Shown here: positions 44,901-55,612 of the stretch, piece after piece
Layout of the letters: every line of letters starts with the position of its first letter
Position numbering within the stretch: the first letter of the stretch is position 1
From: JBJENW01 sp051880395
Lineage (GTDB): Bacteria > Bacillota > Clostridia > Lachnospirales > Lachnospiraceae
Length of the DNA: 64,000 nt
Assembly: GCA_051880395.1 (NCBI GenBank)
Contig: JBJENW010000109.1
Coordinates: 1-64,000, forward strand
Reading direction: 5' to 3'
The notes under the pieces: model-generated
What the model was told of the DNA's origin: nothing
Databases searched by the model: none
Seen by the model: the letters and a program-made list of their open reading frames with translations, nothing else
Translations under genes and position numbers: made by a program

Positions 44901-45407
44901 ATGAAGAAAGGAACTACTTTTACTTCGCTGTTATGCTGTCTGACACTGGTGCTTGCACTCGGAATCACAGGCTGTGGAACGCGAAAAGATACGACGAATG
45001 ATAAAAATCAGGTGAATGATGCAACGAATGGTACAAATGAGCAAGTTACAGATGATACAACTGTAAGTGAACCAACAACAGATGATACGAATGAAAATGA
45101 ACCGACGACAAATCATGAATCAACAAACAGTAACAACAAAGTGCGTACAAATGATAATCGGAAAAGCGGAACAGATACGAATGGAGATGGTGTCGTAGAT
45201 GATGTCACAGATGGTGTGATAGACGGTGTAGAAGACGGCGTGGATGCCGTAGGTGACGGTGTCAAAGATATTGTAGATGATGTCACGGATAACAACGGAA
45301 CAAACAACACTGGCAACAATACGACGAACAATACCACGGACAATGTACAACAGGCGCAGCCAAATGCACCGCAGACAGGTACAGGAGCAACAACAAACGC
45401 AAGATAA
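44901..45407 (+). CDS. Low-complexity Asn/Thr/Asp-rich lipoprotein
   Basis: A 168-residue putative lipoprotein. The signal peptide ends in the lipobox GITGC (Cys near residue 25). The mature part is almost entirely Asn, Thr, Asp, Glu and Gly. A central block of about 30 residues repeats DGV/DDV (DDVTDGVIDGVEDGVDAVGD) and may form one amphipathic helix; the end is NTTDNVQQAQPNAPQTG-like. The family is unknown. Its place next to spoVAD-spoVAE and its composition recall spore-associated lipoproteins such as YhcN, but homology is not visible. Confidence 0.75.
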   Translation: MKKGTTFTSLLCCLTLVLALGITGCGTRKDTTNDKNQVNDATNGTNEQVTDDTTVSEPTTDDTNENEPTTNHESTNSNNKVRTNDNRKSGTDTNGDGVVDDVTDGVIDGVEDGVDAVGDGVKDIVDDVTDNNGTNNTGNNTTNNTTDNVQQAQPNAPQTGTGATTNAR

Positions 45408-45414
45408 AAAGCAA

Positions 45415-45452
45415 CAAGCCCGGCAGAAAACATTTCTGCCGGGCTTATTTTA
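45415..45452. terminator. Bidirectional terminator between lipoprotein gene and guaB
   Basis: aagcccggcagaaa pairs with tttctgccgggctt, with T-rich DNA to the right; it serves the two convergent genes. Confidence 0.9.
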
Positions 45453-45462
45453 TTATTTAAAA

Positions 45463-46920
<1,458 letters not shown>

Positions 46921-46968
46921 CTAAATTCCTCGCTTTCTCAAAAAAATAATCATGTTATTAGTTTCACT

Positions 46969-46997
46969 ATTTTAGCAAAAAAGAAGAAAAGTGTCAA
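46969..46997 (-). promoter_or_regulatory. Promoter of guaB
   Basis: On the minus strand TTGACA (46992-46997) is 17 bp before TAAAAT (46969-46974), 52 bp upstream of the start codon. No purine riboswitch or PurR box is apparent between them and the gene. Confidence 0.8.
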
Positions 46998-47220
46998 TTC
47001 CTGCCGTAAGGGAAACTTATGATTTTTTTTACTGAATAGAATTAAGCGTGCTTATAAATTAAACTTACAGGTTTTCGAATTTTCCAAAACTTTACAAAAA
47101 AAGAAGTTTTTGTCGAATTTTGTTTTTGACTTTTATTTTTAGGAAAAATGTGCTATTCTAAAATATGGACAGCACAAAAGAAACTGCGTGCTGAAATTAT
47201 GGAAGAAAGAGGAACCATAA

Positions 47221-47997
47221 ATGGAATTTCGACCATGTATTGATATACATAATGGAAAAGTAAAACAGATCGTAGGCAACAGTCTGCGTGATGCAGGAAA
47301 TCGGGCGAAGGAAAACTTTGTATCTGAACAGGATGCGTCTTTTTTTGCCAGATATTATCAGAAAGACGGGATTCGGGGCGGTCATATCATTTTACTGAAC
47401 CCGGTTGGAAGCGAGTATTATGAGGCAACAAAACAGCAGGCATTGTCAGCACTTCATGCCTATCCAAATGCACTTCAGATTGGTGGAGGAATCACAGATC
47501 AGAATGCGGCGTTTTTTTTAAAGGAAGGTGCCAGTCATGTGATTGTCACATCGTTTGTTTTCAAGGATGGAAAAGTGAACTATGAAAATTTGGAAAAACT
47601 TGTAGCGGTAACCCAAAAAGAGCATTTGGTACTGGATTTGAGTTGTCGGAAAAAGGATGGAGCCTATTATATCGTGACGGATCGCTGGCAGAAATTTACA
47701 GAAGAACAGGTGACATTAGAACTTTTAGAGCATTTGAGCAGTTATGCAGATGAGTTTTTGATCCACGCAGTAGATGTAGAGGGAAAAGCATCCGGAATTG
47801 AGACGGAGCTGGTAAAGCTGTTAGGAAACTGGGGAAAGATTCCAGTGACTTATGCAGGTGGTGTTTCTTCCTTTGAGGATTTGAAATTATTGAAGAAGTA
47901 TGGAAAGAATCGTTTAAATGTAACAATTGGAAGTGCACTGGATCTTTTTGGTGGTTCGATGGAATATACAGAGGTATTAAAATTTATTAAGGAATAA
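47221..47997 (+). CDS. hisA: HisA homologue, eukaryotic-like type
   Basis: A 258-residue TIM-barrel protein resembling ProFAR isomerase of histidine synthesis. The N-terminal RPCIDIHNGKVKQIVGNSL, the phosphate loop LQIGGGITDQNA, the active-site region HAVDVEGKASGIETELV and TYAGGVSSFEDL support this. The wording of these motifs (CIDIHNGKVKQIVG, DVEGKASGI) is closer to the plant/fungal HIS6 enzymes than to usual bacterial HisA. No other his gene is near; it precedes glnA by 54 bp. It may serve histidine synthesis from a separate locus. Confidence 0.8.
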   Translation: MEFRPCIDIHNGKVKQIVGNSLRDAGNRAKENFVSEQDASFFARYYQKDGIRGGHIILLNPVGSEYYEATKQQALSALHAYPNALQIGGGITDQNAAFFLKEGASHVIVTSFVFKDGKVNYENLEKLVAVTQKEHLVLDLSCRKKDGAYYIVTDRWQKFTEEQVTLELLEHLSSYADEFLIHAVDVEGKASGIETELVKLLGNWGKIPVTYAGGVSSFEDLKLLKKYGKNRLNVTIGSALDLFGGSMEYTEVLKFIKE

Positions 47998-48051
47998 AAA
48001 GTTATACCATGAAACAGAGTGGGATTTTAAAGTTAAGAAAGGAATGAAGAT

Positions 48052-49383
48052 ATGGGAAAATATACAGAACAGGATATTATGCGAATGGTGGAAGAGGAAG
48101 ATGTAGAATTTATCCGTTTGCAGTTTACAGATATTTTTGGCATTTTAAAAAATGTTGCGATCACAAAAAGCCAACTGCCGAAAGCGCTGCGCGGAGAGTG
48201 TATGTTTGATGGTTCTTCTATTGAAGGATTTGCGCGAGTGGAAGAGTCGGATATGTTTTTACAGCCGGACTTGGATACGTTTACGATTTTTCCATGGCGT
48301 CCGCAGCAGGGAAAGGTCGCACGGATCATCTGTGATGTCTACACTTCGGATGGAAAGCCATTTGAGGGAGATCCGCGTTATGTATTGAAAAAAGTATTGA
48401 AACAGGCAGCAGATATGGGTTATCGGTTTAACGTAGGTCCAGAGTGTGAATTTTTCTTATTTCACACAGACGAAGATGGACAACCGACAACTATGACACA
48501 CGAAAAAGCTGGATATTTTGACCTTGGACCAGTGGATTTGGGAGAAAATGCCCGTCGAGATATGGTTTTGACCCTGGAAGATATGGGGTATGAAATTGAG
48601 GCATCTCACCACGAAGTGGCTCCGGCACAGCATGAAATTGATTTTCGTTATGATGAGGCACTTGTGACAGCGGATAATATCATGACGTTTAAATTGGCTG
48701 TCAAGACGATCGCAAAACGGCATGGGTTGTTTGCAAGCTTTATGCCGAAACCGAGGGAAGGTGTCTGCGGTTCCGGTATGCATGTGAATATGTCTTTGGA
48801 AAAAGATGGTGTAAACACGTTTCGTGATAAGACGGATAAATTGGGATTAAGTCAGGAGGCATATTGGTTCATTGGTGGTTTAATGAAACACATGAAAGGA
48901 ATGACTGTGATCACAAATCCGCTGGTAAACTCATATAAGCGTTTGGTTCCGGGTTTTGAAGCACCAGTGTATGTGACATGGTCTTCAACAAATCGCAGTC
49001 CGCTGATTCGTGTTCCGGTCAGCAGAGGAGAATCTACCCGTGTGGAGATGCGTTGTCCGGATACGTCGGCAAATCCGTATTTGACGCTGGCAGTATGCCT
49101 TGCAGCAGGATTAGACGGAATCAAAAATCAGATCGATCCTCCGGCAGAGCTGCGAAGCAGTGTGTTTGATATGAGCAGCGATGAACGGAAAAAAAATGGA
49201 ATCGCTCCGCTTCCGACCAGCTTAAAAGAGGCAGTGGAGGAATTAGAAAAGAGCGAATTTATTCAGAATGTACTTGGCGAACATATTTCAAAGAAATATA
49301 TAGAAGCAAAACATATTGAGTGGCAGAGATATACCGAACAGGTGACACAGTGGGAATTGGACGAGTATTTATATAAGATTTAG
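48052..49383 (+). CDS. glnA: Glutamine synthetase, type I
   Basis: A 443-residue enzyme that makes glutamine from glutamate, ammonia and ATP. The blocks [40 protein letters not shown] and [10 protein letters not shown] carry the metal and substrate residues. Length and the absence of the adenylylation-site extension fit the GSI-alpha type of Firmicutes, controlled by feedback. It starts at 48052 after GAAAGGAATG. An ANTAR regulator follows, a common pairing in Clostridia. Confidence 0.95.
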   Translation: MGKYTEQDIMRMVEEEDVEFIRLQFTDIFGILKNVAITKSQLPKALRGECMFDGSSIEGFARVEESDMFLQPDLDTFTIFPWRPQQGKVARIICDVYTSDGKPFEGDPRYVLKKVLKQAADMGYRFNVGPECEFFLFHTDEDGQPTTMTHEKAGYFDLGPVDLGENARRDMVLTLEDMGYEIEASHHEVAPAQHEIDFRYDEALVTADNIMTFKLAVKTIAKRHGLFASFMPKPREGVCGSGMHVNMSLEKDGVNTFRDKTDKLGLSQEAYWFIGGLMKHMKGMTVITNPLVNSYKRLVPGFEAPVYVTWSSTNRSPLIRVPVSRGESTRVEMRCPDTSANPYLTLAVCLAAGLDGIKNQIDPPAELRSSVFDMSSDERKKNGIAPLPTSLKEAVEELEKSEFIQNVLGEHISKKYIEAKHIEWQRYTEQVTQWELDEYLYKI

Positions 49384-49396
49384 TTTATATGAGGAA

Positions 49397-49442
49397 GACT
49401 CCCATTTCCATGCTGCGATATGTGATGGAGTGGGAGTTTTTA
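49397..49442 (+). terminator. Terminator after glnA
   Basis: actcccat-ttccat pairs with atgga-gtgggagt and is followed by T residues. Confidence 0.85.
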
Positions 49443-49520
49443 ATGACAGAATGTTTGCAGGTGAAAAATTTAAGAAAGGACAGAGAAAGCTCTGTTTAAG
49501 AGTAAAATAGGAGAAAAATT

Positions 49521-50078
49521 TTGATAAGCATTATTGTTGTCTTCCCCAAAATAGAGAATGCGAAAAATATTAAGAGTATATTGGTACGAAGCGGATATGA
49601 AGTAACAGCAGTGTGTACGACAGGTTCGCAGGCTTTGCAGGTGGTAAATAATTTAGATGGTGGTGTCGTGGTATGCGGATACCGACTGGCAGATATGATG
49701 TACGAAGAATTATTAGACTATCTGCCGAAAGGATTTGAGATGCTGCTTGTCACTTCGAAAGCGAACTGGGCAGAACGTGAAGTAGAAGATCTTGTCTGTC
49801 TGCCAATGCCTTTGAAGGTGCAGGAACTGACGCAGACAGTAAATATGATGATCTGTACGATGCGAAGAAAACAGAAGAAGAAAAAAGCGAGACCGAGAGA
49901 ACGTACAGCAGAGGAAAAACAATGTATAGAAAAAGCGAAACAATGTCTGATGGAGCGGAATAATTTTTCCGAGCAGGAAGCGCATCGTTATATTCAAAAG
50001 ACGAGTATGGACAGTGGAACAGACATGGTGGAAACGGCTCAGATGATTTTAAGTATGATTGACGATGATAAATTTTAA
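49521..50078 (+). CDS. ANTAR-domain regulator with degenerate receiver
   Basis: A 185-residue protein. The N-terminal half has a receiver-like fold, but the strand that normally carries the phosphoacceptor Asp reads VVVCGYRLADM, and no DD pair is seen at the start. A basic linker (RRKQKKKKARPRE) leads to a C-terminal ANTAR RNA-binding domain (CIEKAKQCLMERNNFSEQEA). ANTAR proteins bind paired hairpins in nascent RNA and block termination. It starts with TTG 49521 after AGGAG. Next to glnA, it probably controls nitrogen genes. Confidence 0.85.
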   Translation: MISIIVVFPKIENAKNIKSILVRSGYEVTAVCTTGSQALQVVNNLDGGVVVCGYRLADMMYEELLDYLPKGFEMLLVTSKANWAEREVEDLVCLPMPLKVQELTQTVNMMICTMRRKQKKKKARPRERTAEEKQCIEKAKQCLMERNNFSEQEAHRYIQKTSMDSGTDMVETAQMILSMIDDDKF

Positions 50079-50107
50079 AAAGTCTCTTTTCAAAAGAGAC
50101 TTTTTTT
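50076..50107 (+). terminator. Terminator after the ANTAR gene
   Basis: aaaaagtctctttt pairs with aaaagagacttttt. Confidence 0.92.
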
Positions 50108-50195
50108 GTTATGATGAAAAAGCGTAGTACTAATTAAGACTACTACTTGAGAAAAAAAGTCATTTGGCAGATGTTTGATCAGAAGGAGGGTGGAT

Positions 50196-51053
50196 ATGAA
50201 GTTTACAAAAATGCAGGGAATTGGAAACGATTATGTCTATGTAAACTGTTTTGAGGAAACGGTAAATCAGCCAAACGAGGTAGCAAAGTTTGTCAGTGAC
50301 CGTCATTTCGGGATAGGTTCAGATGGGTTGATTTTGATTAAACCATCGAAGGTTGCGGATTTTGAGATGGCGATGTATAATGCAGACGGGTCGCGTGGAG
50401 AGATGTGTGGAAACGGGATTCGCTGCGTTGCAAAATACGTCTATGAAAAAGGACTGACAGATCGGACCAGCATCAGCATTGAGACGTTAGCCGGAATAAA
50501 ATATTTAGATCTGACGGTGGAAAATGAGAAAGTAAAACAGGTGCGTGTCAATATGGGAGCGCCGATTCTGACACCGGCTGAGATTCCGGTACAGGCTGAG
50601 AAAAATCCGGTGGTGAAAGAACCGATTGAACTGGAAGGAAAGACGTATCAGATGACCTGTGTTTCCATGGGAAATCCACATTGTGTTCTGTTTGTAGAAG
50701 AAGACATTCATCATGACTTCCCGTTAGAAGTACTTGGACCGAAATTTGAACATCATCCGCGCTTCCCAAAGCGGACGAATGTTGAGTTTATTCGCGTACT
50801 GGATCGCAACACGTTAGATATGCGAGTCTGGGAACGTGGTGCAGGTGAAACGTTGGCATGTGGAACCGGTACATGTGCCAGTGTCGTGGCAGCTGTTTTA
50901 AATGGGTTGACAGAGAATGAAGTGACGGTACATTTATTAGGCGGAGATTTGAAGATTGAATGGGATCGAGCAGACAATCTGGTTTATATGACAGGACCGG
51001 CAACAATTGTTTTTGACGGTGAGATCGCGCTGCCGACCGAGATGCGATCATAG
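50196..51053 (+). CDS. dapF: Diaminopimelate epimerase
   Basis: A 285-residue enzyme that converts LL- to meso-diaminopimelate for peptidoglycan and lysine. The two catalytic cysteines lie in EMCGNGIRC near residue 73 and ACGTGTCAS near residue 222. ATG 50196 follows AGGAGGG; an upstream in-frame start at 50175 would overlap that site. The next gene, dapL, makes its substrate, 99 bp downstream. Confidence 0.95.
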   Translation: MKFTKMQGIGNDYVYVNCFEETVNQPNEVAKFVSDRHFGIGSDGLILIKPSKVADFEMAMYNADGSRGEMCGNGIRCVAKYVYEKGLTDRTSISIETLAGIKYLDLTVENEKVKQVRVNMGAPILTPAEIPVQAEKNPVVKEPIELEGKTYQMTCVSMGNPHCVLFVEEDIHHDFPLEVLGPKFEHHPRFPKRTNVEFIRVLDRNTLDMRVWERGAGETLACGTGTCASVVAAVLNGLTENEVTVHLLGGDLKIEWDRADNLVYMTGPATIVFDGEIALPTEMRS

Positions 51054-51152
51054 AGATTATCGAAATCCAACACACAGAGAGAACTATTCAGGAGATTCGA
51101 AAAATCGAATCAAAACTGAAATGAATAGATAGTAAAGGAAAGGTAGAAGAAC

Positions 51153-52367
51153 ATGTTTAAAGTGAATGAAAATTATCAGAAGTTACCAGGCAGTTATCTG
51201 TTTAGCACGATTGCAAAAAAAGTAAACGCTTTTTCTGAAAAAAATCCGGATAAGCAGATCATTCGTTTAGGAATTGGTGATGTGACACAGCCACTTGCTC
51301 CGGCGATTCTCGAAGCACTACACAAAGCAGTTGATGAGATGGGAAAGACAGAGACATTTCGTGGATATGCACCAGATCTTGGATATGATTTTTTGAGAAA
51401 TGCGATCGCAAAGAATGATTATGCAGACAGAGGATGCGATATTCAGCCGGATGAAATTTTTGTATCCGATGGTGCAAAGAGTGATTCTGGTAATATTCAG
51501 GAAATTTTTAGTGAAGACTGTCGAATCGCTGTCTGCGATCCGGTATATCCAGTTTATGTAGATTCCAATGTTATGGCAGGAAGAACCGGAGTATATGATC
51601 CAAAGACAGAAATGTGGAGCAACGTGATCTATATGCCGTGTACCGCAGAAAATGACTTTGTACCAGAATTCCCGAAGGAGGCACCGGATATTATTTATTT
51701 GTGTCTGCCAAATAACCCGACCGGAACAACGATCACAAAAGCACAATTACAGGATTGGGTAGATTACGCAAATAAAGTCGGCGCAGTGATCATTTATGAT
51801 GGCGCTTATGAAGCATATATTACAGAAAGTAATGTTGCACATACAATCTATGAGTGTGAAGGTGCAAAAACCTGTGCAATCGAATTAAAGAGCTTTTCTA
51901 AGAATGCAGGATTTACCGGAGTTCGTCTGGGATACACCGTTGTTCCAAAAGAGTTAAAATGCAATGGTATTTCTTTACATGATATGTGGGCAAGACGCCA
52001 TGGAACAAAATTTAATGGTGCACCTTATATTCAGCAGAGAGCAGGTGAGGCAGTGTATTCTCCGGAAGGAAAAGCACAGATCAAAGAGCAGATTGACTAT
52101 TATCTGAAGAATGCGACTACCATTAAACAAGGCTTGCAGGATGCCGGATATACAGTATTTGGTGGAGTGAATTCTCCATATGTATGGTTGAAAACACCAG
52201 ACAAAATGACCAGCTGGGATTTCTTCGATTATTTACTGGAAACAGCGAATGTTGTTGGAACGCCAGGTTCTGGATTTGGACCAAGCGGGGAAGGATATTT
52301 CCGGCTGACTGCATTTGGAACATACGAGAATACAGTAGCAGCTTTGGAACGTATCAAAGCATTATAA
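51153..52367 (+). CDS. dapL: LL-diaminopimelate aminotransferase
   Basis: A 404-residue PLP aminotransferase that makes LL-diaminopimelate directly from tetrahydrodipicolinate and glutamate, bypassing the acylated routes (DapD/C/E). The start FKVNENYQKLPGSYLFSTIA, the segments RLGIGDVTQPLAPAI, LCLPNNPTGT, YDGAYEAYI and ELKSFSKNAGFTGVRLGY (with the PLP lysine) are characteristic of DapL. With dapA, dapB and dapF in this window the pathway from aspartate semialdehyde to meso-DAP is complete. Confidence 0.95.
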   Translation: MFKVNENYQKLPGSYLFSTIAKKVNAFSEKNPDKQIIRLGIGDVTQPLAPAILEALHKAVDEMGKTETFRGYAPDLGYDFLRNAIAKNDYADRGCDIQPDEIFVSDGAKSDSGNIQEIFSEDCRIAVCDPVYPVYVDSNVMAGRTGVYDPKTEMWSNVIYMPCTAENDFVPEFPKEAPDIIYLCLPNNPTGTTITKAQLQDWVDYANKVGAVIIYDGAYEAYITESNVAHTIYECEGAKTCAIELKSFSKNAGFTGVRLGYTVVPKELKCNGISLHDMWARRHGTKFNGAPYIQQRAGEAVYSPEGKAQIKEQIDYYLKNATTIKQGLQDAGYTVFGGVNSPYVWLKTPDKMTSWDFFDYLLETANVVGTPGSGFGPSGEGYFRLTAFGTYENTVAALERIKAL

Positions 52368-52388
52368 TTTTGCTGTTTTCTTTTTTTG

Positions 52389-52417
52389 GAGTCCGCATAT
52401 TTATGCGGACTCTTTTT
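52389..52417 (+). terminator. Terminator after dapL
   Basis: agtccgcata-tt-tatgcggact is followed by ctttttaa. Confidence 0.92.
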
Positions 52418-52427
52418 AATATTAAAT

Positions 52428-52891
52428 AAAAATTCTGATTTGTCTGGCCAACCACTACTTTATTGGCCCCACGACCTTTTGGGGAGTTTGACGAAAAATA
52501 TCTCAACCGGGGGAGTCCCTACGCGGACGTTTCCGGCATTCGGCTGGGAGAGAAGACAGGGAGCGACTGGTTCAAATGTGGCTAGACAGAAATGAAGTCG
52601 AGTTCGGACGGGTGGGATTGGGATGCTTTATTTTTGCTGTTTTTCGAATGTCGGACAGTCTGCACAAAATTGTACGTGCAAGTAAGAATCAAAAACGGAT
52701 TCTTTCTTGCACGTACAATTTTGCACAGCCAGTCCGCCGACCGAAAAAACAGCAAAGGCATCCCAATCCCACCCGCCCGAGCTCACTATCATTTCTGCCA
52801 AAGCCACATTTGAACCAGTCGCTCCCTGTCTTCTCTCCCAGCCGAATGCCGGAAACTGTGTATTGGAACCGATTGGTTGAGATGTTTTTCG
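52428..52891. repeat. Family 1 foldback element, copy E
   Basis: The left terminal repeat aaaattctgatttgtctggc and the accactac block are followed by the core 52492-52891. The core is in the same orientation as copy D: the stem gggagagaagacagggagcg pairs with cgctccctgtcttctctccc, and the tip is caaaattgtacgtgcaag with cttgcacgtacaattttg. The right outer repeat is missing. Confidence 0.88.
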
Positions 52892-53285
52892 TCAAGACTT
52901 AAAAAATGCGAGTCAGTAACGCAGGGATCTGCCCGACCATATTTCTATTATTTTGTACTATAATTTTCATTTCAAGTAGATAATTTTACGCTTGAAATAT
53001 GTTGTATGTTCAGCGTTTCTAAGGACTATCCATAGAATGTGAACTTCCTCCACAATCAACTCTCACTTCGAGAAATCGTTGTTTTTTCAACATTTTTGAT
53101 CAATTTCTTTTTAAATTTATGAGAGTTTATTTACTCTCTATATTTTAGTAGAAAATTTAGAAATCCCTTGAAAACACAGCATTTTTTCAAACGAAAGTTC
53201 ATTTTTCAAGGACGAATGAAAACTATATAGAAACATGGCGGAGCAAATCATGGCATTACTTCCCGCCACTTTTCAAAAATTCAAA
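52892..53285. other. A/T-rich noncoding spacer between two foldback copies
   Basis: No credible gene. Small inverted repeats are present, such as ccttgaaaa/ttttcaagg (53166-53212), tttcaag/cttgaaa (52970-52999) and agagagt-like arms near 53130. Bounded by copies E and F, it may be the body of a composite element or trapped intergenic DNA. Confidence 0.5.
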
Positions 53286-53750
53286 CGAAAAACATCTTAA
53301 CCAATCGGTTTCCATACATAGTTTCCGGTATTTGGCGGGGGACGCACGGGGAGGGGCTGCTGGCTGGAAAGTGGCTTTGACAGAAATGATAGTGAGCTCG
53401 GGTGGGGAAACTTGCGATGCCTTTCCTGTCTTGCCGTAAGGCGGACCGGCTGTGCGGATGTGTACGCCAGAGAAAGAATCCGTTTTTGAATCTTGCTCTG
53501 GCGTACACATCCGTGCAGACTGTCCGACATTCGGAAGACAGGAAAAATCAAGCATCGCAAGTTTTCCCACCCGAACTCGACTTCATTTCTGTCTAGCCAC
53601 TTTCCAGCCAGCAGCCCCTCCCCGTGTGTCCCCCGCCAAATACCGGAAACGTCCGTGTAGGCCCCCCCTCTCAGTTGAGATATTTTCCGTCAAACTCCCA
53701 AAAAGTGGTGGAGTGAATAAAGTAGAAGTTTGCTCGACAAATCAGAATTG
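53286..53750. repeat. Family 1 foldback element, copy F
   Basis: The core 53286-53689 is closest to copy C: the tip gtgtacgccagag pairs with ctctggcgtacac, and the stem gacgcacggggaggggctgc pairs with gcagcccctccccgtgtgtc through one G-U. The right outer block agtggtgg...aataaagtag ends in gacaaatcagaatt, the inverted form of the left terminus of copy E. The left outer repeat is missing. Confidence 0.88.
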
Positions 53751-53929
53751 ATAAAATTTGTTCACAATCTTATCACAAAAAAAGCGTTTCAATTTCTTGA
53801 AATGTACACAATCCGAACACAAATTCCTTGTATATTAAATAGCATAGAAAAGAAAAAACGTAGTTGCCAACAGGCGATTGCAGAACTGGGATAGAGGCAA
53901 CATTTACAATGGAAGGAGAAAGAGACAAT

Positions 53930-55537
53930 ATGATGAATGAAGAAAATAATCAGAACCAGAATCAGAATCCGTATAACGGACAGGGGATGGAAAATAATAT
54001 GCAGGGTGGTTATCAACAGATGCCGGAAAATGGGATGAATCAGCAGTCAGATCCGTATCAGTGGAGTACACAGAATATGTACGGGTATAATGGAAATCCA
54101 CAGGGGAATCCGTCGCAGAATCAAAATTATGGAGCAAATTGGAATCAGCAGAATACGTATTATGCTGGACCGGTTCCGCAGACAAAGAAAGAGAAAAAAC
54201 CGAAAAATCCGAATAGTTTTGGAAACAAACTGGTCAGATGTACGGCATATGCACTGGCATTTGGTCTGGTTGGCGGAGCGTTATTTCAAGGAAGTAGTTA
54301 TGTGACAGGAAATCTGCTTGGAAATCATACACAACAGCAGGCAGAAGCAACACAGACAGATGGAAAAAATAAAATCGCAGCGACAACGACAGCCGCTTCT
54401 TCGAATATCAAGACAACGACAGACGTGTCGGAACTGGTACCGAAGGTTATGCCATCGATCGTAGCCATTACCAATGTTTCGCAGGAAAGGGTACGGGATT
54501 TCTTCGGGCAGACGCAGATTCAGGAAGGAGAAAGTGCAGGAAGTGGAATTATTATAAAAGAGGACGACAAATATCTTTACATTGCAACTAATAATCACGT
54601 TGTATCGAATGCGGAGACATTGACAGTACAGTTTCAGGATAATTCCACAGCGACAGCAGAAATTCAGGGTACGGATACAGACAATGATCTTGCTGTGATC
54701 AAGATTCAATTGTCCGAACTGAAAGATGATACGAAAAAGAATATCAAGGTTGCAGCCTTGGGAGATTCTGATCAGGTAGAAGTCGGAGAATCTGCAATTG
54801 CAATCGGAAATGCATTGGGTTATGGACAGTCTGTTACAACCGGTATCATCAGTGCAAAAGAGAGAAGTGTGACATTCCAGGATGAAACCAGTGGACAGAG
54901 TACGACAAATTATCTGATTCAGACAGATGCAGCAATCAATCCGGGAAACAGTGGAGGTGCACTGGTAAATCTGGAAGGCGAGATCATTGGAATTAACTCT
55001 TCGAAATATTCTGATACCTCAGTAGAGGGAATGGGATTTGCGATTCCGTCAAACAGAGTGAAGGAGAGCGTGGATCAGCTGATTGAGAAAGGATATATGA
55101 CAAAAGCATATTTGGGCATTACAGGTGTAGATGTGACAGAAAGTGTGGCAAATACCTACAATATGCCGTCCGGTGTGTACATCAATGAGGTGTTTGATGA
55201 TACTGGAGCATCTAAAGCTGGTTTGCAGCAGGGACAGATCATTACAGCTATTGATAAGAAAGAAATAACTTCTATGCAGGAGTTAAAAGCAGAAATCATT
55301 AAACACAAAGTAGGAGATACGATTACTTTGACTGTGCAGACCACAAAAAACAGCGAATATGTGGAGAGCAAGGTAAAAGTAGAACTTGGGGAATACAACG
55401 AAAAAGAAATCGAAGAGCAGCAGAGTGAATCAAATAGTCAGAATCAGCAGAAGCAGAAAAATCAGCAGGGACAGAATCCATATGAAGATGGTGGAGAAGA
55501 AGATCCATTTGAAGAATATATGAATCCATTTAATTAA
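53930..55537 (+). CDS. htrA: HtrA-like trypsin-type serine protease with PDZ domain
   Basis: A 535-residue membrane-anchored quality-control protease. Residues 1-90 are Asn/Gln-rich cytoplasmic sequence, one membrane segment lies at about 100-122 (AYALAFGLVGGALFQGSSYV), the trypsin domain has its triad in ATNNHVVS (His), DTDNDLAVIKI (Asp) and NPGNSGGALV (Ser), and a C-terminal PDZ domain begins near AYLGITGVDV. The tail is Gln/Asn/Glu-rich. ATG 53930 follows GGAAGGAGA; the extension to 53864 lacks a site. It degrades misfolded exported proteins. Confidence 0.93.
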   Translation: MMNEENNQNQNQNPYNGQGMENNMQGGYQQMPENGMNQQSDPYQWSTQNMYGYNGNPQGNPSQNQNYGANWNQQNTYYAGPVPQTKKEKKPKNPNSFGNKLVRCTAYALAFGLVGGALFQGSSYVTGNLLGNHTQQQAEATQTDGKNKIAATTTAASSNIKTTTDVSELVPKVMPSIVAITNVSQERVRDFFGQTQIQEGESAGSGIIIKEDDKYLYIATNNHVVSNAETLTVQFQDNSTATAEIQGTDTDNDLAVIKIQLSELKDDTKKNIKVAALGDSDQVEVGESAIAIGNALGYGQSVTTGIISAKERSVTFQDETSGQSTTNYLIQTDAAINPGNSGGALVNLEGEIIGINSSKYSDTSVEGMGFAIPSNRVKESVDQLIEKGYMTKAYLGITGVDVTESVANTYNMPSGVYINEVFDDTGASKAGLQQGQIITAIDKKEITSMQELKAEIIKHKVGDTITLTVQTTKNSEYVESKVKVELGEYNEKEIEEQQSESNSQNQQKQKNQQGQNPYEDGGEEDPFEEYMNPFN

Positions 55538-55555
55538 GAAAAGTTTTTATTGAGC

Positions 55556-55606
55556 AAAAAACTGTCGTTTTCACGAAGAAATGTTCGTGAAAACGACAGT
55601 TTTTTA
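55556..55606. terminator. Bidirectional terminator between htrA and typA
   Basis: A perfect repeat of more than 20 bp (aaactgtcgttttcacgaa with ttcgtgaaaacgacagttt), A-rich on the left and T-rich on the right. Confidence 0.93.
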
Positions 55607-55612
55607 ATGTAT

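Noticed and set aside
49470..49500. acagag-aaag-ctctgt hairpin before the ANTAR gene as an ANTAR target
   Set aside because: The loop does not have six bases with the A1 and G4 pattern expected for ANTAR sites, and there is only one hairpin.
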